Origin: Davidsoniella eucalypti
Taxonomy: Eukaryota; Ascomycota; Sordariomycetes; Microascales; Ceratocystidaceae
Assembly: GCA_004009845.1 (NCBI GenBank)
Contig: RMBW01000106.1
Coordinates: forward strand, 45,059 to 109,058
DNA length: 64,000 bases
Direction: 5' to 3'
Shown here: positions 1 to 10,623 of the stretch, in pieces
Numbering within the stretch: the stretch's first letter is position 1
Layout of the letters: each line of letters begins with the position of its first letter
The notes under the pieces: generated by a model
Database searches by the model: none
The model's input: only the letters and a program-made list of their open reading frames with translations
What the model was told of the DNA's origin: nothing
Translations under genes and position numbers: made by a program

Positions 1-682
1 GGGACTATATTATTGCTAGATATAAAAAAATAAAGAAAGACTGGCTTGTGATGTGGTATTTAAACATTCAGCATGACATGTATGAATCTTGGGAATAATA
101 TTTCTAGAACGCGTCTACCCGCGACTTTTTTCACTTTTTGGCGTAAAGTGGTTGCCCTGTATTATTTACACTGTGCCAATACTGCAATAACGGGGTTTCT
201 ATAGTTATGAATGTCACAGTGTGCCACTCACTGTACCACTCCTAGCCCTTTGTCTTTCCTATCTTGCAGCCCCGACATCACTTCATTGTATGAACCTTTT
301 CTGCCCAATAACGCAGTACTGCCTCACCCAACTCAATAATCTCGATCAACCGGCAACTGTTTGTACCGTTTGTGGTTTTCTTCTTCTTTTTTCCTTGCCG
401 AATTCTACTCCTCATCCTACTCTCTTTTTTCACCCCGACCGGCGCAGTTTACGACCTTCGTAGCCGTCTTACTTTCTCGAAAAGACCCCGCTATAACTTA
501 TCACAAAAGCCTTAACCACCTGGCCAGCCTCGTCTCACCATACAATTGACGACTATCTCGAGCCTCAATCACACCAAGACCAGAGAGACCATCGTGCTTT
601 GAATTAGTCGGTCCTATAGTGAATTTCGCTCGACACTACATATCTCTGCCACGGAAGATTACCCTGACGCAAAACTATCAAT
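1..682. other. Intergenic / DCN1 upstream region
   Basis: No convincing gene is seen. Short open frames at 221-549 lack protein-like composition and start context. The stretch just before 683 is pyrimidine-rich and probably holds the promoter and 5' leader of the UBA-type DCN1 transcript. Confidence 0.4.
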
Positions 683-2709
683 ATGCCATCTGCCGTCGTG
701 ATAAGGGCCATGACGGTCCAGTTCCAGCAAATGACTGGGGCCAGTGAGAAGACAGCACAAAGAGTTAGTCACTACGCTATAGTTGGCAGTATAACATAGC
801 GGTACTAACAAATATCCCCGTCAGTTCTTGAAATCTGTAGATTATAACTTGAACGAGGCTCTTCACGCGTAAGTTGATTTGTTCTTCTCCCAATGTTGTT
901 ACCAATGTTTGCATGATCACGGAACTTTCATTTCCTGTGGAGTGGCCCAAAACCCCTTAAAGTCAAATACCTGTTAGACAACGCCCGGTCATATGCACTG
1001 AGCATGGACTGACAGTAGATAATCCTCATACCGTAAAGCCCACCGCCTACATGACTCTACTAGGCCTACTGGAAGCAGCAGCATTCGTTAGCAGTTGTTA
1101 CACGCATACAACGATATGCATATGCGCTAGTGCCTCGCGGGATATACAGTTATATGGCGGCTCAAACACCTAGGCCAAGTGGTTTTTTTTTTTTTTCAGG
1201 CTGCATGTAGATACAAAACATGGAACGGAACTTCATTATCTTTTTTAGAGTCAAGTTTCGATCAAATCTATTGTACCCTGGTCGAGACCAAGAGCTCTTG
1301 TATTACCGTTTAGGCCCTACTATTGTCTACTCTGAATTTTCCTCTTAATTCCTTGCTATTGGAAAGTAGTGCACTAAATAAGCAACCTACCACTATTCAT
1401 AAGGCTTTTCGGCGCTAGACTGGTTAGACATATATATAAACAATAACTCTCAAGTGTGAGATGCTTCAATCTTGACACAAACAATCGTCAATCTACCTCC
1501 TATTAATACCATCTTACAACATCGTCATACTATCCTACTGCCGCCATTATTTCCCCATTTTGATACCAGTGATCAAGATAAGATACACCGCCATTATTTT
1601 ATCTGTGTATAGCCACTTATATCAAGTTCAAGACTTGACATCAAGAATCTCGTCATGGGTCTACGCGGCCTTACGAAGAATCTAGCTGGCCAGTCTTGGG
1701 TATCCAAACGACGTGATTCCATATCCAACCTAGCCGATAGACGCATTATGCCACCATCTAGGTAATATCTATTCGAATGCTATATATATCAAGCTAGTGT
1801 TTGACATGGGCTCCTTTCTATGCTACATCTATGCTATATCTGCACCATGGCCGTCTTGTATGCCCAATTATCAAGTAGCTAACCTCATATGAATAGGTTC
1901 CTCGACACCAACACACAAAACTCTCTGGACGCACCATTGAGTAAAATGTTCGATGGGCTACGAGGTTTGAAATTATTCTACATCTCTAGTAACCACTTTT
2001 GCACATGGCGGACTAACAATATCGAATACTAGTCTCGTCCGATTTACCCGATCAGATGGGTATTGAATCCATCATGACTTATCTAGTTGAAAAGCTTCAC
2101 GTCAACATTGAAAATGCAGAGATGTTTGTTGCTCTAGATACAGTAAAAGCAAATTCCATCAGCGTGATCACCCGTGAAGGTTATGTCCAAGGCTGGAAGT
2201 CATCTTGGTAAGTCTATGTGTCTCCAATAACTAATGACATAACACACAACTAACTGTTGAGTAGTGCCCAAGCCAACGAAGCAGCACATGCCGCTTATAT
2301 CCAGGACCGTATCCGCGCCCTATCAACTGATCCAGCCTATTTCAAACAGGTCTACCGCAACGCATTCATAATTGGCAAGGAATCAGACCAAAAGTCCCTC
2401 AGCCTCGAAAACGCTATAGTGTACTGGACGCTCTTATTCAAGGCGCCCGGTTGGTCATGGAAAACCGCAAACCGAGACTGGCTAAAGACCTGGCTTGAGT
2501 ACCTGGATCAAAATTACTCTCGATCTGTAAACAAGGACATGTGGAATCAGACACTTGAATTCGCTTGCAAGTCGGTTGCAGATGAGACTCTATCGTTCTG
2601 GAATGAGGATGGAGCTTGGCCAAGCGTCATCGATGACTTTGTCGAGTGGTTCTACAAGCAGTATGGTGACCCAAGAACCAAGAACGAGCGTGATGAAATG
2701 GAAGACTAG
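683..2709 (+). CDS. DCN1: DCN1-like defective-in-cullin-neddylation protein
   Basis: Scaffold-type E3 that, by family knowledge, promotes Nedd8/Rub1 transfer to cullins. Exons read by hand: 683-763, 825-868, 1897-1964, 2033-2207, 2265-2709; every junction keeps frame (GTTAGT, GTAAGT, GTTTGA, GTAAGT donors; CAG/TAG acceptors). The first two exons encode a UBA-like helix bundle (residues 1-42, with the segment FLKSVDYNLNEALHA). The rest is the PONY/cullin-binding domain, ending in the characteristic DEAWPS-like sequence (here EDGAWPSVIDDFVEWF) close to the C terminus. Intron 869-1896 (1028 nt) is far longer than the others (61-69 nt) and contains a second potential first exon (1655-1761). The gene converges on Mrp17, leaving 380 bp between stop codons. 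The family call is secure; the choice of N terminus is inferred. Confidence 0.9.
1430..1761 (+). promoter_or_regulatory. Putative alternative promoter and first exon of DCN1
   Basis: Inside the 1028-nt DCN1 intron a TATA-like run (1430-1440) precedes a CT/CA-rich leader and an ATG at 1655. The open frame from 1655 ends at 1761 in codon phase 2, with a GTAATA donor. That is exactly the phase of the UBA exon ending at 868, so both can splice in frame to 1897. The encoded 36-residue N terminus begins MGLRGLTKNL and is basic, with Gly at position 2. Seen directly: the ORF, the phase match and the TATA-like run. Inferred: use as a second promoter and isoform. Confidence 0.5.
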
Positions 2710-3089
2710 GTTTGCGAGAGAAATTTAACAGCAGCAAAACGTATAGACCAACTAATCTGCATGGTGAAGCCGGAAATCATTACTTAATCAACCGCTACCT
2801 TTTTTTTTCTTTTTCATAAGTGTGCTATTTTGACATCGATTTTACTTGTTATTTTTATACTGATAGTGAAGTTTATTTCATCCACCGCGAGCATTGCAGA
2901 TGAATCTCATCAGTCCATGGGAAGTGACACCTATCTAAATGCCACCGAACGATAAAAGACAATGGCGGATATATGCGAACTAAAACAGAAAATGGTTGAT
3001 AGAATACAAAAAAGGTCGTGATATTATACAAGCCCAAACACCGATCTCTCTTTGAGGCTGATTGTTTTGTTGTTTGTTTGTGTTTTTGC

Positions 3090-3607
3090 CTATACATTGC
3101 TCCCGTTCTTCCAGTAGATCGGGCCGTATTTAACGAGGCTGCTCAACTTGCCGTCACCGAGTTTGACATGAGTAGAGCGAACCACTCGAGGATCTAGACG
3201 CATGTTACTGCGAATTGCCTCGTGTGTAGATGTTGATGCGTCGTAGCGCATGACGAAGTAGTGACCTGTCCGGTGCTGGATCTGGTGACGTACGACGGGG
3301 TTTGGTAGGTCGTAGACGCCCCAGTTAGCGATGCTGCGTACGACACCGCCGCCATTGAGGATGATTTGGCCTATAGCGAAGGCGATTCTACACAAAAGCA
3401 AAAAGAAAGTCAGCCTTGTAGGCTCGGGTGTCATAATGACGTTTGTCGATTCTAGTCGGGTGGAATATATATCTCGGTCGGTATCGGTGTCACTCACTCT
3501 TTAACCTCGGCCAGCTTGCCGGGTCTCACCTATATGATATTAACTTCATGCCGAGCTTTCGGAGTTCAACGGGACGTACTTACAATTCCAATCATCTCAT
3601 ACAGCAT
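3090..3607 (-). CDS. MRP17: Mitochondrial small-subunit ribosomal protein bS6m (Mrp17)
   Basis: Three exons on the minus strand: 3607-3584, 3529-3498 and 3387-3090, giving 117 residues. The first exon encodes only MLYEMIGI. The joined protein then reads VRPGKLAEVKE, IAFAIGQIILNGGGVVRSI and a central GHYFVMRYDAS segment, and ends with a LDPRVVRSTHVKLGDG motif typical of fungal Mrp17 and bacterial S6. Splice phases agree (GTAAGT and GTGAGT donors, ATATAG and TGTAG acceptors). It is a structural component of the mitoribosome small subunit. It is divergently arranged with the NDUFAF6-like gene, also mitochondrial, across about 600 bp, so a shared promoter region is plausible. A single long open frame starting at 3497 would lack the true N terminus; the spliced start at 3607 matches the family. 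Confidence 0.88.
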
Positions 3608-4201
3608 CTTGGTTATGTTAGCGTCGAAGGTTCGTCGCGACTTGATCACTCAAAAGCTTCTATATGAACCTTTCATTAGTCGTCTCTTTCGCATATAGCA
3701 AAAATGATAATAGCCCCACCAAAGAGCTCATGTCCCAGTCACGTGATATATACATCACCGCGGTAAGGGTTTAGAGCTTGTCAACACGGCAGGGGCGCTC
3801 GATAATAATAACAAATCAATTACACGGCGGAAGGAAGGCACCCCGCCATTGTTTAGCAGTTAAACCCCATAATTGCAGTTGCATGACCCCAGAAAGTCTA
3901 GAGAGCTTTAGCTCCATATTTCTTAGTCGATAGGCCAATCAAAAGTAACAGAATTGGATTAACGATTCAATTTGCCATTAACTCCTCAGGTAAGAAATGT
4001 GTTGTTGTTTTATTTTGGGGGAGCACCTTTTGAGTATCTTTGTAGCCAGGCCTCCTAACCTCTTGTTACTCTGTTTGTTTATTTATCCTACGTTGCTGGT
4101 CTCATTAAATTTTAGTGTTCTGCATAACCTGATGGGATTGGGTATAAAAGGTCTTTCACCCAATGTTCTTTATTAGTCAGCATAGTCCGGCAAATCGAAT
4201 A
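3608..4201. promoter_or_regulatory. Divergent promoter region between two mitochondrial genes
   Basis: About 0.6 kb separates the start codons of Mrp17 (minus) and the NDUFAF6-like gene (plus). It contains a CACGTG-adjacent palindromic TCACGTGA at about 3739-3746, a CBF1/bHLH-type core. No ORF of note is present. Co-regulation is an inference from the arrangement. Confidence 0.35.
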
Positions 4202-5393
4202 ATGGCCTCTATACTCTCGATCCGGACGACGAGATCGATCTTATGGCTCAAGCCATTACCATCAACAATTTCCACCAAACGATACTCGTCAACGAGTTTT
4301 TCTTCGGCTGATGTCTCCAAAGCTCGTGCCTACTGTGAGACGCAACTCAAGTGTGCATCATCTTATCACTCTATCACGACAGGTCTTCTGTTTGCTAGTA
4401 GTTTTCTTTATCATATACTTTTCACTGACTTATATACCCTTTGTTCCATTATTTAGTCATGCCGACCGTGACACCCGTCTGATACGCAGGTTTATACCTC
4501 CTTCTGCACGAGACATTTACCTAGCCTTACGGGCTTTAAACGCAGAGCTAGTCCGTCTTCCCGACACTTCCCCGACTCCCGCCCTCCGGGACTTACGTGC
4601 CTCGTTTTGGACCGATTCCATATCTGCGACATTCGCAGGATCGCCTCCCCGAGAGCCGATCTGTGTCCTTCTCAGACATGCACTAGATTCGTATAAAGAG
4701 CGAAACCCTCTCGCATCTCCTGCAAGTTTGCGGTTTTGGACTACTAGACTTATACGAACCAGAAGCAAAGGCCTGCATAATAGACCTATCGTTAGTTCAG
4801 CAGCTGCTGAAGAGAATGCTGAGCATACATACGCAAGCATGCTATATGCAATCTTAGCAACTGCTGGTGTTCAAACTACGCAAGCGGATCATCTTGCAAG
4901 TCACATCGGAAAGGCCGCTGGCCTTGTTGCCCTATTGCGTGGTGTTCCCGTATTAGCAGCACCCACAGGTGACAGAAGACGACCAACATTATTACTCCCG
5001 CTAGATGTCCTAGCTCGACACGGTGTCAGGGAAGAAGACGTATTTCGTCAAGGTCCCCAGGCAGAAGGTCTACAAGACGCCATCTTTGAAATAGCTACTC
5101 GAGCTAACGATCATCTTCTCACGGCCAGGGAAATGATCACTAACATGAAATCAGGTAAACATGTAGGCCACGATTTCGAGCATGTCAATGAAGAAGGTCA
5201 TGATCATCAATCTATAGAAGAAGGGAAAGAGTGGAGTGAGATTAAGAGAGCTTTTGGTGTCTACCTTGAAGCTGTGCCAATAAGCGAATACCTATCTAGC
5301 TTAGAACAGGTGAATTTCGACCCATGGCAGGTTAGACAGAGCTGGAAACTCCCATGGAAGATATGGAGAGCGTTGTCAAAAGAGGCTATATAA
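4202..5393 (+). CDS. NDUFAF6-like squalene/phytoene synthase-family protein
   Basis: Two exons, 4202-4350 and 4457-5393, give 361 residues. The intron (106 nt, GTGTGC...TTTAG) joins QLN to HADRDTRLIRR in frame. The N terminus (MASILSIRTTRSILWLKP) is basic and hydroxylated, without acidic residues, fitting a mitochondrial presequence. The body has the isoprenyl-synthase fold signature of this assembly-factor group: ARAYC near residue 41, FIPPSARDIYLALRALNAEL, and LRASFWTDSI. The later segment around AAGLVALLRGVP corresponds to the second helical motif, but Asp-rich catalytic motifs are missing, as expected for a complex I assembly factor rather than an enzyme. An in-frame ATG at 4163 exists; 4202 is preferred because it gives the better targeting peptide. 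Confidence 0.8.
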
Positions 5394-5866
5394 TTGTATT
5401 TTTGATGTAGAATATATGTATTTTAGTATTATGTACGAATGTTAACCAACTGTTGTTTTGGTATTATAAACAGGGGTAGAATAGGATTAATAATACGCAT
5501 ATCACATGACCACGTGTAGAGTGCATCGCGCTAGCGTGCTAAGGATCGCTGACGCTGATTAATATTTATATGAGTTTGAAATTCTTCAAGACATCTTTAT
5601 GTGAAAATAAGAATAGCACATGCTTGGCTAGGTTCAAATAGACCAAGCTGTTGTTACCGGCAGCTATATTATCTTCCATTTTCTTCTAGTTCTCTTTACT
5701 TTATATTGATTAATTTGTTAGACCGCCAATTGTATGAGTAGACCTATTTCACGAATTACGAACTGTAACGAATCAAGGGAAAACCATATATATACCTAAA
5801 CCCTTCTTCCCCTCCGAACCAAGTTGAACCGAATATACATCACGATAATACACGCCAAAATAAAGA

Positions 5867-8800
5867 ATGCCCGATTTTCCGCAACCGCCGTCAAAACGGC
5901 CTCGTCTAAAGGCGGAGCCTGAGCTAGGCATGAGCATCACAGAGTCATATCTCAGACCGTTAGGGATTATCGGAAAGCCTCTTGTCGAAGGAGCCCCAGA
6001 ACGGAAGCCAAGCCGATTTTTCACTCGCTTGTCTAAAACCACAGAGGTTGATACCACGATCCACGTAAAAAGCGAAGCAGAATCAGCTGCGTCCCTGAAT
6101 ACACCGCCAGAGCCATATGTGAAAGCAGAGGAGGACACAAAGCTGGGGCTGACTACGCCTCTAGCACTTCCCGAAGAGAAGAAGCCAGAGGCTATTTCTG
6201 GCGATTGCTACGGAATGACCGATCTTGAGATGACAGCCGAGGAACAAAAGGCACTCGAAGATGCAGAAGCGGCCTTGATACAGACGCCATTGAAAGACCT
6301 AAAGCAACATCGAGTAGAAACCTCGTCCCTGAAACGACCTGCTTCGCCTCAACCGCCACAATTAGTAGACGAAGATTCGTTATTTGTTGAAGCCATACCA
6401 CCAAAAGACCAACCACCACCAGAACCCCAACCCGTTGCGTTCGACGATGCGAAATTCGAGGCCTTCGTCGGACAAAAAGTAAAACCCACGATACTTTCAT
6501 TACTGCGATCCCATTGTGGAAACGATCTTGAGAAAGCGGTCAATATGTTTTTTGATGGCACTTGGCGTAGTCTTCAGGCTGCTCAGAAAAAAGCAGTTCA
6601 AACTTCCAAAGCAAACTCTGTGGCAACGTCGATGTGGCGGGAACTTCCGGCTCGAGAATTGCCTGCTTGTGGGCGGTACATAGGGTCGTTTGGAGTCGAG
6701 GGCTGGGCAACACGTAGTGGAAGAGGACTCATCAAGTATGGTGATGAGTTGAATATTGAGCGTCATAAGCCTTCTCAACCAAAGACACCTGCCCGCGGCG
6801 CTGCTCTTCGTGGCACCAAGGGTAAAGTCGATTCAGTTGTGAGATTCACCAATGGTTCTGGCCAAGAAGTTGGCCGTCTCTCCAAAGAAGCAGCGGTTTG
6901 GATATCGGCTTTACAAGATCAAAAGATTGCAAGGTTCGAGGGAACCGTCGTCTATGCCCCGGACAGCCTGCGCACAAATGACACCATATTCATTCAGCTA
7001 CGGGCAGAACTGTTGGCATCGGCCTTCGACTCTGCTAAATTCGACGGACCTGATAACTCGGCACGGGGAATATTCGAGCATGACGAGACTTCTGCTGAAC
7101 GGGATCTACGTTTAAAGCAGATTTCGCTCGTCAAGCTGTTCACGGAGATCAATCTATTTCCATCTGCTAGCGGTGTCTCGAACAAGATCGCCATGGACGC
7201 AAAAGCTCGGCGAGAAGATCTTCTCAAAGCAGCTGAGATGGACGACCAGAAGAAGGATACTGTCCTGAGCGGAAGCAGTACTCCGCGTGCTATGCCTTTA
7301 CCTTCATCACAGGCTGATGCCGAACCTGTCGAAGACACACCCGAGCTGGAACAAGACCAACTTGATGCGTTATATCGAAAAGCGCAGTCTTTCGATTTCT
7401 CAACACCGGAAGCGACAGTGGCGGAAACATTCGCTATGGAACTACGCAATTACCAGCGCCAATCGCTTCACTGGATGATTAATAAAGAGAAGGCCGAGAA
7501 GACCAATCGTGAAGAGTCCTTACATCCGCTCTGGGAAGAGTATACTTGGCCTACGACTGATTCGGATGGTAAGCCTGTTCCAGTTACCCACGGCGGAATC
7601 AAATTCTATGTGAACCCGTATAGCGGCGAGATGTCGGCTCATTTCCAAGCACAAGAACAGACTTGTCGTGGTGGAATTCTCGCAGATGAAATGGGCCTAG
7701 GCAAGACTATTCAAATGCTGAGTCTTATACATACCCACAGGCCAGGGTGGAAAGAACAACAAGAGAAGCTTGCTAGCTCTGGGAAAAGTACACCGAACAC
7801 GTTGGTCAAGCCCCAAGCACTTGATATCTTCGACTTGCTTAACTCCAAGCGAGCTCTGATTCAGGACGCACCTTTAACGACGGTCGTCATTGCGCCTATG
7901 TCGCTACTATCTCAGTGGAATAGCGAAGCAGAAAAGGCCAGTCGACCAGACACCCTACGGTCCTATGTCTATTATGGGACTGAGAAGAACACAACAAACC
8001 TTCAAGCCATGTGCACGTCACCGACAACAGCACCCGATGTCATCATCACATCGTATGGTGTGGTTCTTTCCGAGTTCACGGCCTTGGCAGCTCGCAATGG
8101 CGACAAGTCGATGCACACTGGCTTGTTTTCTCTCAAGTTCTTCCGCGTTATTCTAGACGAAGCACACACAATCAAGAACCGCTCAAGCAAAACTGCCAAG
8201 GCATGCTATGCGTTGGCGGCCAAGCATCGCTGGGTCCTTACGGGAACTCCTGTCGTGAACCGCCTAGAAGATCTGTTCTCGTTGGTACGGTTCTTAGGTG
8301 TCGAGCCCTGGAACGCGTTTTCATACTGGAGAACTTTCATCACATTGCCATTTGAAGCTCGGAACTTTGTTCGCGCCTTGGATGTTGTCCAGACTGTTCT
8401 TGAGCCACTTGTCATGCGACGCACTAAAGATATGAAGACTCCATCTGGTGCGCCTCTCGTACCTCTACCACCGAAGAAGGTCGAGATTGTCGAGGTTGAG
8501 CTCTCGAAATCCGAGCGGGCGGTATATGACCACGTTCTTGCACGAGCACGTTCGAGTCTATCGGAGGGGATTGCTAGAGGAAGCGTCATGAAGGAGTACA
8601 CTAGCATATTCGCACAGATTCTACGACTTAGACAGATTTGCTGTCATCCCGGCCTTATCCGGAGCAAAGCACTCGCAGCTGAAACAGCAGCCGACCGAGC
8701 CCTGACGGATGCCAACGATGGCCTGATAGATGATATGGACTTGGACAATCTGATAGCCCAGTTCACAGCCGAGGTTGAGGATGAAGATGTTGCTAAAAGC

Positions 8801-9649
8801 AATACATTCGGCGCCCATGCCCTAGAACAGATTCGCAAGGAAGCCGACTCTGAGTGTCCAATCTGTGCCGAAGACGAAATGGAGGAGCAGACGGTCACTG
8901 CGTGCTGGCACTCGGCTTGCAAGAAATGCATCCTGGAGTACATGCGCCATGAGACTGATAAGGGTCGTACACCGCGATGTGTCAACTGTCGACAGCCAAT
9001 CAGCAAGAGAGAACTGTACGAAGTCGTCCGCTTCGAAGATGAGGTCGATGAACATTTGATAGCCGACTCTGTCACCGAGAAGAGACCGCCACGAATCAGC
9101 TTGCAGCGGCTCGGCGCGAATGATTCCTCTTCAAAGGTCATGGCGTTGATAGCGCATCTCCGAACTCTGCGGTCGACACACAAGACAGCAAAAGCTGTTG
9201 TATTCTCTCAGTTTACGTCGTTCTTGGACATTATAGAGCCGGCTTTAAACCGCGCACGAATCCGATTTTTGCGGCTTGACGGCACGATGGCACAGAAGGC
9301 CCGAGCAGCTACGTTGTCTACATTTGCCGATGCCGGGACATTCACTATACTTCTGCTAAGCCTCAAAGCAGGCGGTGTTGGCCTTAACCTCACGCAGGCA
9401 CGAGCAGTCTATATGATGGATCCATGGTGGAGTTTTGCCATCGAAGCACAGGCTATCGATCGTGTCCATCGTATGGGCCAAACTGAAGAGGTTCAAGTCT
9501 TTAGATTCATCGCCAAATCTAGCGTGGAAGGGCGTATGCTCCGGATTCAGGAGCGCAAGAAATTCCTGGCTAGCAGTCTAGGCATGATGGGCGACGAGGA
9601 AAAGAAAGTTGCGCGGATCGAAGATATCCAAGAGTTATTGTCTACGTAG
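5867..9649 (+). CDS. RAD5: RAD5-type DNA repair helicase / RING ubiquitin ligase
   Basis: An uninterrupted 1260-codon gene. By family knowledge it acts with Ubc13-Mms2 to polyubiquitinate PCNA at stalled forks and remodels forks. Visible parts in order: a disordered acidic N terminus; a small UBA-like helix near residue 205 (LLRSHCGNDLEKAVNMFF); a HIRAN domain about 255-385 (CGRYIGSFGVEGWATRSG); SNF2 N-terminal helicase with GGILADEMGLGKT at about 601-613 and DEAH at 764-767; a C3HC4 RING from Cys997 (CPIC ... CWHSACKKC ... CVNC); and a helicase C lobe with SLKAGGVGLNLT and QAIDRVHRMGQ near 1195. All catalytic motifs are intact. The length is close to yeast Rad5 (about 1170). The start is the first ATG of the long frame. 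Confidence 0.96.
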   Translation: MPDFPQPPSKRPRLKAEPELGMSITESYLRPLGIIGKPLVEGAPERKPSRFFTRLSKTTEVDTTIHVKSEAESAASLNTPPEPYVKAEEDTKLGLTTPLALPEEKKPEAISGDCYGMTDLEMTAEEQKALEDAEAALIQTPLKDLKQHRVETSSLKRPASPQPPQLVDEDSLFVEAIPPKDQPPPEPQPVAFDDAKFEAFVGQKVKPTILSLLRSHCGNDLEKAVNMFFDGTWRSLQAAQKKAVQTSKANSVATSMWRELPARELPACGRYIGSFGVEGWATRSGRGLIKYGDELNIERHKPSQPKTPARGAALRGTKGKVDSVVRFTNGSGQEVGRLSKEAAVWISALQDQKIARFEGTVVYAPDSLRTNDTIFIQLRAELLASAFDSAKFDGPDNSARGIFEHDETSAERDLRLKQISLVKLFTEINLFPSASGVSNKIAMDAKARREDLLKAAEMDDQKKDTVLSGSSTPRAMPLPSSQADAEPVEDTPELEQDQLDALYRKAQSFDFSTPEATVAETFAMELRNYQRQSLHWMINKEKAEKTNREESLHPLWEEYTWPTTDSDGKPVPVTHGGIKFYVNPYSGEMSAHFQAQEQTCRGGILADEMGLGKTIQMLSLIHTHRPGWKEQQEKLASSGKSTPNTLVKPQALDIFDLLNSKRALIQDAPLTTVVIAPMSLLSQWNSEAEKASRPDTLRSYVYYGTEKNTTNLQAMCTSPTTAPDVIITSYGVVLSEFTALAARNGDKSMHTGLFSLKFFRVILDEAHTIKNRSSKTAKACYALAAKHRWVLTGTPVVNRLEDLFSLVRFLGVEPWNAFSYWRTFITLPFEARNFVRALDVVQTVLEPLVMRRTKDMKTPSGAPLVPLPPKKVEIVEVELSKSERAVYDHVLARARSSLSEGIARGSVMKEYTSIFAQILRLRQICCHPGLIRSKALAAETAADRALTDANDGLIDDMDLDNLIAQFTAEVEDEDVAKSNTFGAHALEQIRKEADSECPICAEDEMEEQTVTACWHSACKKCILEYMRHETDKGRTPRCVNCRQPISKRELYEVVRFEDEVDEHLIADSVTEKRPPRISLQRLGANDSSSKVMALIAHLRTLRSTHKTAKAVVFSQFTSFLDIIEPALNRARIRFLRLDGTMAQKARAATLSTFADAGTFTILLLSLKAGGVGLNLTQARAVYMMDPWWSFAIEAQAIDRVHRMGQTEEVQVFRFIAKSSVEGRMLRIQERKKFLASSLGMMGDEEKKVARIEDIQELLST

Positions 9650-10623
9650 GTTGTCCAAGAGGGGGGTAGTTGTTGAAATAGACATAAATAGCCAGCCAGA
9701 GGTCAATAATCCCGGGATTGCGTATAGATAAATGAATGAGTATGAATTCTTGTGAAGTTGTTGTTCGTGATTCCTTGAATATCATCTATCACAAATACCA
9801 CAATTTGCAACTAACTAGTCGAGATGTTAAGTTGAGCAATAACTTGGTCCCGACATAGCAACAGCCTGTGTGTCTGAATGAAAAAAAAGCAGCAGTGACT
9901 GGTTTTTACCTTGTTGTACAACGTATGTACATTGTATACATACATTGTAAAGGCCCAAAATCGCAATTACTAGCAGCGAGGAATTTAAGGGGCTGGGAAG
10001 GCGGCTGAATATTTTGCTTATTTTGCTACATGCACTAAGAAGCAGTAAGCAGGCAACTACCTCATCGGCGCACTTTCCTTCTGTTTAAAGCTGTTTTTTT
10101 TTTCTTATAGCGCTGGCGACTGACTAGACTCAAAATAAACAATCAAAACATACTCATATAGCATCAAACTCTCATCTTCATCGCCGTTATCTGTACCTTA
10201 TTAATTAATCTGGCTTTACCTAATTTGAGTCGTCATTTGCTTCATTTGCCGACAGGGCATAGCTGCGACCATTATTTCTTCCCTACTGTTATTATTTATC
10301 GATTCTTCGCTCCCTCTGAGACTGACTGCATCAATCAATCAATAGACGCATAGACACACCGCCATAATACCAGCTTACCTGCTGCACAATAATTTATCCC
10401 ATATCGTCGCTGCTTGTTTATTCATCCCTTGGTGCTATTGCGACGCCAGTCCCGGATCTCAACTTATTAATAGTCGTCACCCATCTTTGACTCGTCGCAC
10501 TAATCTGAATATCGTCACTGTGACTGTCACTCGCCTCACTCACCTTCTGGCTTTGTGGCTCTGTAACCCGAACCTGGTCCCACAGACCCTAGCCTCATAA
10601 ATTGTGTCTACCTACCGATTGCA
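9650..10623. other. Intergenic region, CT-rich leader before orphan gene
   Basis: No gene is recognised. From about 10,140 the sequence becomes pyrimidine-rich with CACACCGCC- and TCGTCACTC-like tracts, typical of a long fungal 5' leader feeding the ORF at 10,624. Confidence 0.35.

Noticed and set aside
221..549. Short overlapping plus-strand frames near the left edge
   Set aside because: Pyrimidine-rich leader-like DNA; no protein features.
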